Below are positions 1-5,700 of a stretch of 5,700 nt of DNA, one piece after another. The notes under the pieces are model-generated. The model was not told where the DNA came from and did no database searches. It saw only the letters and a list, made by a program, of their open reading frames with translations. The position numbers and the translations under genes are program-made. Position 1 is the stretch's first letter. Each line of letters starts with the position of its first letter. The DNA is from Muribaculaceae bacterium (GTDB taxonomy: Bacteria; Bacteroidota; Bacteroidia; Bacteroidales; Muribaculaceae), in assembly GCA_029052265.1 (NCBI GenBank), contig JAIDJJ010000263.1, forward strand, positions 1-5,700. The letters run 5' to 3'.

Positions 1-252
1 CGTCTTTTAGGCAATCCCGAGGGTTACAGCGACTCTCTGATCACCTACGTCACCGACCGTCCGGGACACGACATGCGCTACGCCATCGACAGCCGCAAGC
101 TTCAGAGGGAGCTTGGCTGGGAGCCGAGCCTCCAGTTCGAGGAGGGGATAGAGAAGACCGTCCGCTGGTATCTCGACAACCAGGAATGGATGGACAACAT
201 CACCTCGGGCGACTACGAGCGTTACTACGACGACATGTACAAGAACAGGTGA
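1..252 (+). CDS. rfbB: dTDP-glucose 4,6-dehydratase, C-terminal part (5' end outside window)
   Basis: This is the C-terminal 83 residues of an enzyme that converts dTDP-glucose to dTDP-4-keto-6-deoxyglucose with bound NAD+, the second step of dTDP-L-rhamnose synthesis for surface polysaccharides, in the cytoplasm. Frame 1 is open from the window edge to the TGA at 250-252. The visible part contains the family's ITYVTDRPGHDMRYAID stretch (the RPGHDxRYAID motif lies near the nucleotide-sugar site), then KLQRELGWEP, and a tail of the type GIEKTVRWYLDNQEWMDNITSGDY that closely resembles RmlB proteins. It ends in YKNR, as expected for a full C terminus. The short-chain dehydrogenase Rossmann domain and the YxxxK catalytic residues lie upstream of the window, so catalytic integrity cannot be judged. 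Other rml genes may lie further left. An epimerase-type paralogue is possible but less likely given the tail. Confidence 0.93.
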   Translation, partial: RLLGNPEGYSDSLITYVTDRPGHDMRYAIDSRKLQRELGWEPSLQFEEGIEKTVRWYLDNQEWMDNITSGDYERYYDDMYKNR

Positions 253-261
253 TTTTTGCGC

Positions 262-417
262 GTTGGGCGCGTTGTCCGTTGGACGTTTTCAGTTGGGCGT
301 GGTTAGTTGTCAGAACCGCTGATTAAAAACTATCGACTAATGACTAATCCACTAATGTCTATTTTCAGTTGTCAGTTGAGAGTAGGCTGCACTTGCCACT
401 TGACTCTACAGACGGCT
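262..417. repeat. Degenerate heptanucleotide tandem repeats in the rfbB-peptidase gap
   Basis: Most of this non-coding gap can be read in seven-base steps. Six contiguous heptamers run from 271 to 312 (GTTGTCC, GTTGGAC, GTTTTCA, GTTGGGC, GTGGTTA, GTTGTCA), with one more GTTGGGC at 262-268. A second group has GACTAAT at 335-341 and 342-348, CACTAAT at 350-356 after a one-base slip, and the weaker GTCTATT at 357-363. A third has GTTGTCA at 368-374 and GTTGAGA at 375-381. A fourth has CACTTGC at 390-396 and CACTTGA at 397-403. There is no convincing reading frame. The pattern resembles the short tandemly repeated heptamers described in cyanobacterial intergenic DNA. Whether these are decayed slippage products or have a function is unknown. 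Extent and unit boundaries were set by eye. Confidence 0.6.
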
Positions 418-432
418 AAAACTGTACGGAAA

Positions 433-464
433 TTTGGTCAATTTATAAAAAAGTGTTAACTTCG
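433..464 (+). promoter_or_regulatory. Bacteroidetes-type promoter for the peptidase gene
   Basis: TTTG at 433-436 matches the -33 element. TAACTTCG at 457-464 matches the -7 consensus TAnnTTTG at five of its six fixed positions. The gap of 20 bases is the usual one. The predicted transcript start falls near 470, giving a leader of about 15 bases before the ATG at 485. The leader (CTTTTATCTT) has no Shine-Dalgarno sequence, which is normal in Bacteroidetes. This is a motif match only. Confidence 0.55.
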
Positions 465-484
465 CAAAGCTAACCTTTTATCTT

Positions 485-1867
485 ATGAAGAAACTGATAA
501 TTTCTACACTTTTCTGTACCGCAGCTATCACCGGATTCTGCGCACCTCCCAACACCGGTATCGATGAGGCAATGATGTCACGTCTGCGCCAGTCTTACAA
601 AAACGACGCCACAGACAAGGCTATCTCAAATGCCTTGAGAGGTAACGATATCGATGCTCTGGCAACTAATGGAGACACAAAAAACAACCTTGACGACAAT
701 TTCACTTATAGAGTGAAAAGCAAGGGGATCACTAACCAGAAATCATCAGGACGCTGCTGGCTCTTTACCGGACTCAACATGCTCCGCTCCCAGATCATGG
801 CTGACAACGACATGCCGATGATCGAATTTTCTCAGAACTATAATTTCTTCTTCGACCAGCTTGAGAAAGCAAACCTCTTCCTGCAGGCAATGATCGACAC
901 TGCCGACAAACCTGAGGACGACCAGACCGTAGACTGGCTCTTCGCACATCCCATACAGGACGGCGGACAGTATACCGGTATCGCCGACAACCTTATGAAA
1001 TACGGCATTGTCCCGAAGAGTGTAATGGTAGAGACTTATTCAAGTTCAAACACTGCCAAACTCCGCAAAATGCTCTCCCGCCGTCTCCGCGAAGACGGTC
1101 TCAAACTGCGCCGTATGGCTGCCAAGGGTACAAAAGGGAAAGCCCTTCAGGATGAGAAAGAGAAGATGCTTCAGGATGTATACCGCATGCTTGCGCTGAC
1201 TCTCGGAGTGCCCCCCACAGAATTCACCTGGACAAGAAAAGACAGCAAAGGGAATATCGTCAGCAAAAAGACTTATACACCTCAGGAGTTCTATAAGGAA
1301 TTTGCAGGCAACGATCTAAAGAACGATTACGTGATGTTCATGAACGACCCCACACGTGAATATTACAAGGTATACGAGATCGATCTCGACCGCCACGCTT
1401 ACGACGGCAAGAACTGGACTTACGTGAACCTCCCTATAGACGACATCAAGAAAATGGCTATCGAAAGCCTTAAAAACAACCAGATGATGTATTCTTCTTG
1501 GGATTCAGGCAAATTCCTTGACCGTGCAGCCGGCACCGCCGACCTCAACAATTACGACTATGACTCCCTTTTCGGAATGACATTCGGAATGGACAAGGCT
1601 GACCGTATCCGCACAAAAGACAGCGGCTCCACTCATGCCATGACTCTCGTGGCAGTTGATCTCGACACTGACGGCAAGCCTGTGAAATGGATGGTGGAAA
1701 ACAGCTGGGGTCCCGGGTCAAACGAAGGACACGTAATCATGACCGACGACTGGGTTAACGAATACCTCTACCGTCTTGTGGTAAACAAGAAATTCGTTCC
1801 CGCCGACATCATGAAGCTTCTCGGACAGAAGCCGATATTGCTTCCCGCATGGGACAATATGTTCTGA
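485..1867 (+). CDS. pepC: Exported C1-family cysteine peptidase, bleomycin hydrolase / aminopeptidase C type
   Basis: The 460-residue product is a papain-fold cysteine peptidase of the bleomycin hydrolase/PepC family, which removes N-terminal residues from peptides and usually forms a self-compartmentalising hexamer. The catalytic set is complete: Gln85 (oxyanion hole) and Cys91 in NQKSSGRCW, His384 in GSTHAMTLV, and Asn406 in VENSWG. The family block LALTLGVPPTEFTW (about 237-250) and the PQEFYKEF stretch (about 266-273) are present, and length is normal for the family. Residues 1-20 (MKK, then a hydrophobic run ending GFCA) form a Sec-type signal peptide, so the enzyme probably acts in the periplasm or outside, whereas classical PepC and bleomycin hydrolases are cytosolic. 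Cys19 is not in a good lipobox (TGFC). The C terminus ends at PAWDNMF, a few residues shorter than the PWDPMGALA-type arm of classical members. The start is the only sensible ATG, 15 bases below the predicted transcript start. The gene seems monocistronic. Physiological substrate is unknown. Confidence 0.94.
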   Translation: MKKLIISTLFCTAAITGFCAPPNTGIDEAMMSRLRQSYKNDATDKAISNALRGNDIDALATNGDTKNNLDDNFTYRVKSKGITNQKSSGRCWLFTGLNMLRSQIMADNDMPMIEFSQNYNFFFDQLEKANLFLQAMIDTADKPEDDQTVDWLFAHPIQDGGQYTGIADNLMKYGIVPKSVMVETYSSSNTAKLRKMLSRRLREDGLKLRRMAAKGTKGKALQDEKEKMLQDVYRMLALTLGVPPTEFTWTRKDSKGNIVSKKTYTPQEFYKEFAGNDLKNDYVMFMNDPTREYYKVYEIDLDRHAYDGKNWTYVNLPIDDIKKMAIESLKNNQMMYSSWDSGKFLDRAAGTADLNNYDYDSLFGMTFGMDKADRIRTKDSGSTHAMTLVAVDLDTDGKPVKWMVENSWGPGSNEGHVIMTDDWVNEYLYRLVVNKKFVPADIMKLLGQKPILLPAWDNMF

Positions 1868-1893
1868 TCTCAGTTCCAATTATTATATATGCA

Positions 1894-1935
1894 GTAAGGC
1901 ATGCCGCATAATTGCGACATGCCTTACATTGTTTT
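1894..1935 (+). terminator. Hairpin terminator after the peptidase gene
   Basis: GTAAGGCATG at 1894-1903 pairs perfectly with CATGCCTTAC at 1918-1927. After a C-A mismatch the stem continues for four pairs (CGCA at 1905-1908 with TGCG at 1913-1916), closed by a TAAT loop. A T-rich run, ATTGTTTT, follows at 1928-1935. It begins 26 bases past the stop codon, as expected for a Rho-independent terminator, though the T tract is interrupted by a G. Confidence 0.75.
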
Positions 1936-1973
1936 CCAACCTCTCCAAGACCCGATATTTCAGATTAATTTCG

Positions 1974-1981
1974 TAATTTTG
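1974..1981 (+). promoter_or_regulatory. Bacteroidetes -7 promoter element for the GH92 gene
   Basis: TAATTTTG at 1974-1981 is a full match to TAnnTTTG. No good TTTG lies 19-21 bases upstream, so the -33 half is weak or absent. The predicted transcript start is at about 1986-1988, giving a leader of about 20 bases before the ATG at 2008. This site also argues against translation from the in-frame GTG at 1981, which overlaps the element. Confidence 0.5.
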
Positions 1982-2007
1982 TGGTTGAACCAACCCTGCA
2001 TAAATTA

Positions 2008-4230
2008 ATGAGAAAACTGCTATACCTGCTCTTTGCCGTAGCCATACCTGCGGCAGCAAAATATCCATTGGAAACTGTAGACACCCGCGTCGGCTCTGCG
2101 TCAGCGACAACAAAAACCGCCGGATTGTTCGGGAAAGGATCGGAAGAACACGGTCAGACAATACCTGCCACGTGCATCCCTCACGGCATGAACCTCTGGA
2201 CCCCGCAGACCCGCGACACCGAACAAAAGTGTATCGCGCCATATTACTTCACCGATTCCTTGCTGCAGGGATTCCGCAACAGTCATTGGATCAACGGCGG
2301 ATGCACACAGGATTATGGCAGCATGACGTTGCATGCCATGTCCGGCAGACTGCGCACTTCTCCCCGCTCGCGCGCGACACTGATGGATCACAATTCCGAA
2401 ACAGCCCGTCCCGATTATTACTGTGTGGCTTTGCCCTCCGAAGGGATACGCGCAGAGATGTCAGGACTGTCGAGGGCGGCTATATTCCGATTCACCTACG
2501 ACAATGCCGGCACAGGACATATCGTGGTCAACCCCAATTCCGACGAAGGGGAAGGTGCCATTGAATACGACCCTCAAAAACACGAAATAAGAGGTTATAA
2601 CCCAGTTCACCGCATCTATCAGGGATGGGGGGAGCCTGCCGGATTCTCAGGGTGGTTTGTGGTCAGGCTACCGGAAAACATTAAAATAACCGATTACGGC
2701 ACATTTACCGGCGACACCATCCACCCCCTTGAAAAAAAGATAGCAGGGAAACCGGGCATCGGGGTCTATATTAGCTTCGACACAAGTGAAGGACAGGAAA
2801 TACTGCTTACCGCAGCCTCTTCATTCACATCGGCACAAGGGGCGGTGGAAAATCTTGAAGCCGAGCTACCCGTTGCAGATTTCGACAAAGTCCGTCATCT
2901 CTCGGCGGATGCCTGGCAACACCGTCTCGGAATGGTGAAAGCGGAAGGGGGGAAACCGGACGATATCGCCAAGTTCTACGGCTCTCTTTACCGTTGCTCC
3001 CTACTTCCGAGAACCATAAGCGATGCCGACGGATCATATCCCCAATTTGCATCCGGACTCAAAATCCTTAAAACGGAATCCGGATGTGTGCAATACGACG
3101 ATTTCAGCATGTGGGACACATATCGCGCGCTTCACCCTCTTCTGACACTTCTTACCCCCACCCAAAGCGGCGAGATGATGCAATCGCTTGTCAACAAAGC
3201 GCGAGAAGGGGGATGGATGCCGATATTCCCTTGCTGGAACAGCTATACAGCAGCCATGATAGGCGACCATTGCGCCGCCGCAATCGCTGACGCCGCAGTG
3301 AAAGGTATCGACAATTTCGACCTTAAGGAAGCCTACCGGTATCTGCGCCGCAACGCATTTGAGACTCCCGGGTCGTTTGAAGAGTATAAAGACGGCATGG
3401 GCAGACGCGCCCTGAAATCTTATCTCGAATATGGCTATATTCCCCTTGAAGATATGGTGGAAGAGGCTTTCCACAAGCAGGAACAGACTTCACGTACCCT
3501 TGAATATGCCTTCGATGACTTTGCCTTGTCGAAGATAGCGGAAATAATTGGAGAAGAACAAGATGCCACAATCCTGAGACAACGTTCGCAAAACTGGAGA
3601 AACGTAATCGACCCAGTCCTCGGATATGCCAACGGAAGACACAAAGACGGAAAGTTTGAAAAAGACACCGATCCGTTCACTTTCAACCGCTCCATAACGG
3701 AAGGGGCACCGTGCCATTACACCTGGTATGTGCCTCATGACCCGCAAGGGCTCATCAACTGTCTTGGAGGAGAGGAAAAGTTTGTAGCAAAACTCGATTC
3801 CATGTTTACCCACGGGAGATACTGGCATGGCAACGAGCCGTGTCATCAGGTGGCTTACATGTTTGACATGGCAGGGCGGCGCGACCTTACCGCGAAACGG
3901 GTAAGACATATTCTTGACACCGAGTATCTAAACGAACCCGGAGGGTTGTCAGGCAACGATGACGCAGGACAGATGTCGGCATGGTTCGTATTCTCTGCCA
4001 TGGGCTTCTATCCTGTCTGCCCTGCCACGGAATGGTATTACCTCGGCTCACCCTTGTTTGACAAAATAACCGTGACTCCGGAAGACGGTAATGAATTTGT
4101 AATTTCCGCCCCCGGTGCATCCGAAGGGAAATCTGATTTCAAGAAAGTTTTTCTCAACGGCAAGGAGATTGACGGATCCCGTCTTTCTCATTTCGACATC
4201 ACAAAGGGGGGAACCCTGACCTTTGAATAA
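2008..4230 (+). CDS. Exported glycoside hydrolase family 92 protein (alpha-mannosidase family)
   Basis: The 740-residue product is a GH92 enzyme. The family comprises calcium-dependent, inverting exo-alpha-mannosidases that trim N-glycans, yeast mannan and related glycans. Residues 1-17 (MRKLLYLL.., ending PAAA) form a Sec signal peptide. An N-terminal beta-sandwich domain follows (about 20-285), then an (alpha/alpha)6 catalytic domain. Family motifs in order are FSMWDTYR (Trp369, Asp370), GWMPIFPCWNSY, TEGAPCHYTWYVPHD with Glu565 as the likely general acid, HGNEPCHQ (Glu610), and GNDDAGQMSAWFVFSAMGFYPV with Asp651/Asp652 in the region of the catalytic base. Oddities: typical members have an IGTGGHGHTYPGA-like motif near the N terminus, but here 17 residues separate VGS (28-30) from HGQTIPAT (48-55). 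The usual WQYTW next to the acid reads CHYTW. These suggest a distinct subgroup, so the exact linkage is uncertain. The ATG at 2008 is preferred over the GTG at 1981 because it begins the signal peptide directly and lies below the -7 box. It is probably transcribed alone, between two terminators. Confidence 0.94.
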   Translation: MRKLLYLLFAVAIPAAAKYPLETVDTRVGSASATTKTAGLFGKGSEEHGQTIPATCIPHGMNLWTPQTRDTEQKCIAPYYFTDSLLQGFRNSHWINGGCTQDYGSMTLHAMSGRLRTSPRSRATLMDHNSETARPDYYCVALPSEGIRAEMSGLSRAAIFRFTYDNAGTGHIVVNPNSDEGEGAIEYDPQKHEIRGYNPVHRIYQGWGEPAGFSGWFVVRLPENIKITDYGTFTGDTIHPLEKKIAGKPGIGVYISFDTSEGQEILLTAASSFTSAQGAVENLEAELPVADFDKVRHLSADAWQHRLGMVKAEGGKPDDIAKFYGSLYRCSLLPRTISDADGSYPQFASGLKILKTESGCVQYDDFSMWDTYRALHPLLTLLTPTQSGEMMQSLVNKAREGGWMPIFPCWNSYTAAMIGDHCAAAIADAAVKGIDNFDLKEAYRYLRRNAFETPGSFEEYKDGMGRRALKSYLEYGYIPLEDMVEEAFHKQEQTSRTLEYAFDDFALSKIAEIIGEEQDATILRQRSQNWRNVIDPVLGYANGRHKDGKFEKDTDPFTFNRSITEGAPCHYTWYVPHDPQGLINCLGGEEKFVAKLDSMFTHGRYWHGNEPCHQVAYMFDMAGRRDLTAKRVRHILDTEYLNEPGGLSGNDDAGQMSAWFVFSAMGFYPVCPATEWYYLGSPLFDKITVTPEDGNEFVISAPGASEGKSDFKKVFLNGKEIDGSRLSHFDITKGGTLTFE

Positions 4231-4239
4231 TCCACATAG

Positions 4240-4290
4240 AAATCCCTCCCCAGCATGGCACAGCAGCCGACATGCAGGGGAGGGATTTTT
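4240..4290 (+). terminator. Strong hairpin terminator between the convergent GH92 and symporter genes
   Basis: AAATCCCTCCCC at 4240-4251 pairs perfectly with GGGGAGGGATTT at 4277-4288. After an A-A mismatch, GCATG at 4253-4257 pairs with CATGC at 4271-4275 around a 13-base loop. The T run at 4286-4290 follows the GC-rich stem, nine bases past the GH92 stop. On the minus strand the stem ends in ATTTCTATG, so it could also stop symporter transcripts, more weakly. No separate minus-strand terminator is evident between 4328 and 4291. Confidence 0.85.
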
Positions 4291-4328
4291 CATACCTTAT
4301 AGGGCACTACCCTACCTTAGCGCTAAAG

Positions 4329-5528
4329 TCACCCGGCAAGTTCATCGGTCACAGGGATTGGTTCTGTCGAACGCTTCGGGCGGAAATATTTGTCGATTAT
4401 CAATGCTATGAAGCCGTCGCCTGTCACATTGCAAGCTGTTCCGAAGCTGTCCATGGCTATATACAATGCTATCATAAGGGCAAGGTCAGCCTCCCCGAAT
4501 CCGAGCATTGACGACAATATACCGAGAGAAGCCATTATCGCGCCGCCCGGCACTCCCGGCGCCGCCACTATCGAAATTCCGATCATGCAGCAGAACCCTA
4601 TCATCTCCGGAGTGTTGTACGGAATCCCCTGCATAAGCATAAGCGCCACCGCGCATGCCACAATCTTCATCGAGCTTCCCGACATGTGGATAGTGGCACA
4701 CAGCGGGATCACAAAACCTGCTATCTCCTCGCTCACCCCCATTTTCTCAGTCTGACGCAGCGTTACAGGTATGGTGGCAGCTGAAGACTGGGTGCCGAGT
4801 GCGGTAAAATACGCCGGAAGCATGGTAAGGAGCAGTTTGAACGGATTCTTGTGAACAAAAAGCGCAGCGATACAATATTGCCCTACGAGCAACAATATAT
4901 GCATTGTGAAAATCACGGCTATTATCTTGACAAACGCCCCCACAACCGTAGCCACCTGACCGCTTACAGTCATATTAAGGAATATTCCGAAGATATAAAG
5001 GGGAAGAAGGGGAATGATAACAAACCGGATAGTCATGTTGATCACCTCCAGAAATTCTCCGAACCCTTTGCGAAGCACCTCCCCTTTCACCACAGCGAGG
5101 CATATACCTGTCATAAAAGCCGCCGCCAAAGCGGTCATCACATCCATCAACGGCGGTATCTCAATGGTGAAATAAGGCTGCAGTCCAGCTGTTTCAGGGA
5201 TTTCCTTGAGTTTGCCGGGCTCTATCATCGAAGGGAAAAAAGTGTCGCCGACAAAATAGCTCATGACACCTGACAATGTCGTGGCGGCATAGGCGATAAC
5301 CACCGTCAGGGCAAGCACCTTGCCGGCACCTTTCCCGAGATCGGCGATAGCCGGGACCACAAATCCAAGTATGATCAGCGGAATCAGAAAGGAAAGGAAC
5401 TGTGAAAAAATAGCGTTGAATGTCATGAACACTCTTCCGAGCCATACGGGAAAAAAATACCCGCATCCGATGCCAAGACCTATGGCGATCAGGATCTTGA
5501 TTAAAAGGTTAACTTTCGGTATTTTCAT
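4329..5528 (-). CDS. Dicarboxylate/amino acid:cation symporter (DAACS/SDF family), substrate uncertain
   Basis: The 399-residue inner-membrane protein has the GltPh/EAAT fold and imports a small organic solute using a cation gradient. Hydrophobic segments begin at about residues 7-27, 38-62 and 68-94. The transport core is recognisable: HP1 as GTQSSAATIPVTL (245-257), TM7 as CATIHMSGSSMKI (277-289), HP2 as APGVPGGAIMAS (323-334), and TM8 as DSFGTACNVTGD (360-371). Compared with GltPh, Asp394, Thr398, Asn401 and Asp405 are kept (here Asp360, Thr364, Asn367, Asp371). Arg397, which holds the acidic side chain of aspartate, is Gly363. The NMDGT sodium motif reads HMSGS, with His281 and Ser283 in place of Asn310 and Asp312, and HP1 Arg276 is Gln247. 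A glutamate or aspartate substrate is therefore doubtful; a neutral amino acid or other solute is more likely, and ion coupling may differ. The start is ATG at 5528-5526 without a Shine-Dalgarno. The gene is convergent with the GH92 gene. Confidence 0.92.
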   Translation of the reverse strand: MKIPKVNLLIKILIAIGLGIGCGYFFPVWLGRVFMTFNAIFSQFLSFLIPLIILGFVVPAIADLGKGAGKVLALTVVIAYAATTLSGVMSYFVGDTFFPSMIEPGKLKEIPETAGLQPYFTIEIPPLMDVMTALAAAFMTGICLAVVKGEVLRKGFGEFLEVINMTIRFVIIPLLPLYIFGIFLNMTVSGQVATVVGAFVKIIAVIFTMHILLLVGQYCIAALFVHKNPFKLLLTMLPAYFTALGTQSSAATIPVTLRQTEKMGVSEEIAGFVIPLCATIHMSGSSMKIVACAVALMLMQGIPYNTPEMIGFCCMIGISIVAAPGVPGGAIMASLGILSSMLGFGEADLALMIALYIAMDSFGTACNVTGDGFIALIIDKYFRPKRSTEPIPVTDELAG

Positions 5529-5559
5529 AATCTCAATGTTTTAGCGGATACTGTGGAAT

Positions 5560-5585
5560 ATGTTTACTGTTATAATAATAAACAT
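5560..5585. promoter_or_regulatory. Inverted repeat upstream of the symporter, candidate operator
   Basis: ATGTTTA at 5560-5566 and TAAACAT at 5579-5585 are perfect inverted copies separated by 12 AT-rich bases, lying 31 bases upstream of the symporter ATG. On the minus strand a TTTG at 5599-5596 is followed 21 bases later by TATAACAG (5574-5567), a poor -7 match that would sit inside the repeat. A repressor site over the promoter is conceivable. In AT-rich DNA, seven-base arms may also arise by chance. Confidence 0.3.
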
Positions 5586-5643
5586 CTCAACACACCAAAT
5601 GGATTGAAAATAAATGGAAGTTGCTTAGAAACTGTTTAAATTT

Positions 5644-5674
5644 ATTTGTCGAAGGAATTGAGAGGATTTGTCGA
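5644..5674. repeat. Nine-base direct repeat near the right edge
   Basis: ATTTGTCGA occurs at 5644-5652 and again at 5666-5674, exactly 22 bases apart, about two helical turns. ATTTATGAT at 5688-5696 keeps the same 22-base phase but matches at only five of nine positions. Each copy contains TTTG, so one could be a -33 element for a rightward gene beyond the window. TATGATGG at 5691-5698, 20 bases after the second TTTG, is a weak -7 candidate. No gene starts inside the window here. Confidence 0.35.
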
Positions 5675-5700
5675 GCAGATTTTTGATATTTATGATGGAG

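Noticed and set aside
259..271. CGCG-TTGGG-CGCG hairpin just after rfbB as a terminator
   Set aside because: The stem is only four pairs and no T run follows. The Ts at 253-257 precede it. It is better explained as part of the repeat region.
530..544. Lipoprotein signal (TGFC) in the peptidase
   Set aside because: Phe at -1 and Thr at -3 do not fit a lipobox, so a standard signal peptide is more likely, although the cleavage site followed by PP is not ideal.
1883..2242. Minus-strand open frame of 119 codons
   Set aside because: It spans the peptidase terminator, the GH92 promoter element and the GH92 signal peptide, and its translation resembles no family. It is an antisense shadow.
3034..3909. 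Overlapping minus-strand open frames inside the GH92 gene
   Set aside because: The plus strand carries conserved GH92 motifs throughout, while the antisense translations show only Cys/Arg/His-rich, low-plausibility sequence.
1894..4290. Shared CGACATGC in both terminators as a repeated element
   Set aside because: The eight-base match lies in otherwise different hairpins and can arise by chance.
4300..4314. TAGGG-CACTA-CCCTA hairpin as a minus-strand terminator of the symporter
   Set aside because: The stem is only five pairs and no T tract follows on the minus strand. The larger hairpin at 4240-4290 is the better candidate.
4390..5273. Plus-strand open frames of 121 and 140 codons across the symporter
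   Set aside because: They are antisense to conserved transporter segments. The second is rich in His, Lys and Ser with no recognisable domain.
1..5700. Mobile element, CRISPR, tRNA, rRNA or phage genes
   Set aside because: No transposase or integrase frame, no spaced identical repeats of CRISPR size, and no tRNA- or rRNA-like sequence was recognised on either strand.

Overview
The window looks like chromosomal DNA of a Bacteroidales bacterium, possibly a gut Muribaculaceae or Bacteroides relative. Three things point there. The candidate promoters have the Bacteroidetes form (TTTG at -33, TAnnTTTG at -7). The starts are AT-rich and lack a clear Shine-Dalgarno sequence. The gene content (dTDP-sugar synthesis, an exported C1-type peptidase and a family 92 glycosidase) is typical of the group. 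The genus cannot be fixed from the sequence alone.

Layout from left to right. Positions 1-252 hold the last 83 codons of dTDP-glucose 4,6-dehydratase (rfbB/rmlB). Positions 253-432 are non-coding and almost filled with degenerate seven-base tandem repeats, followed by a promoter at about 433-464. Positions 485-1867 encode an exported bleomycin-hydrolase/aminopeptidase C-like cysteine peptidase with a complete catalytic set, closed by a hairpin terminator at 1894-1935. A second promoter element at 1974-1981 leads into 2008-4230, an exported GH92 glycosidase (alpha-mannosidase family), closed by a strong terminator at 4240-4290. On the opposite strand, 5528-4329 encodes a DAACS/SDF-family symporter (GltPh fold) whose substrate and sodium-site residues differ from the glutamate transporters. 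Positions 5529-5700 are its upstream region, with an inverted repeat and a 22-bp-spaced direct repeat.

The peptidase and the mannosidase each appear to have their own promoter and terminator, so they are neighbours and not a tight operon. Both carry signal peptides, so a shared role in trimming extracytoplasmic glycoproteins or glycopeptides is possible but unproven. The symporter is convergent with them and separately transcribed. No SusC/SusD pair, mobile element, CRISPR array, tRNA or rRNA is visible. I see no clear new multi-gene system. The points most worth a second look are the symporter's altered binding motifs, the divergent GH92 N-terminal motif, the short C-terminal arm of the peptidase and the heptamer repeat block.
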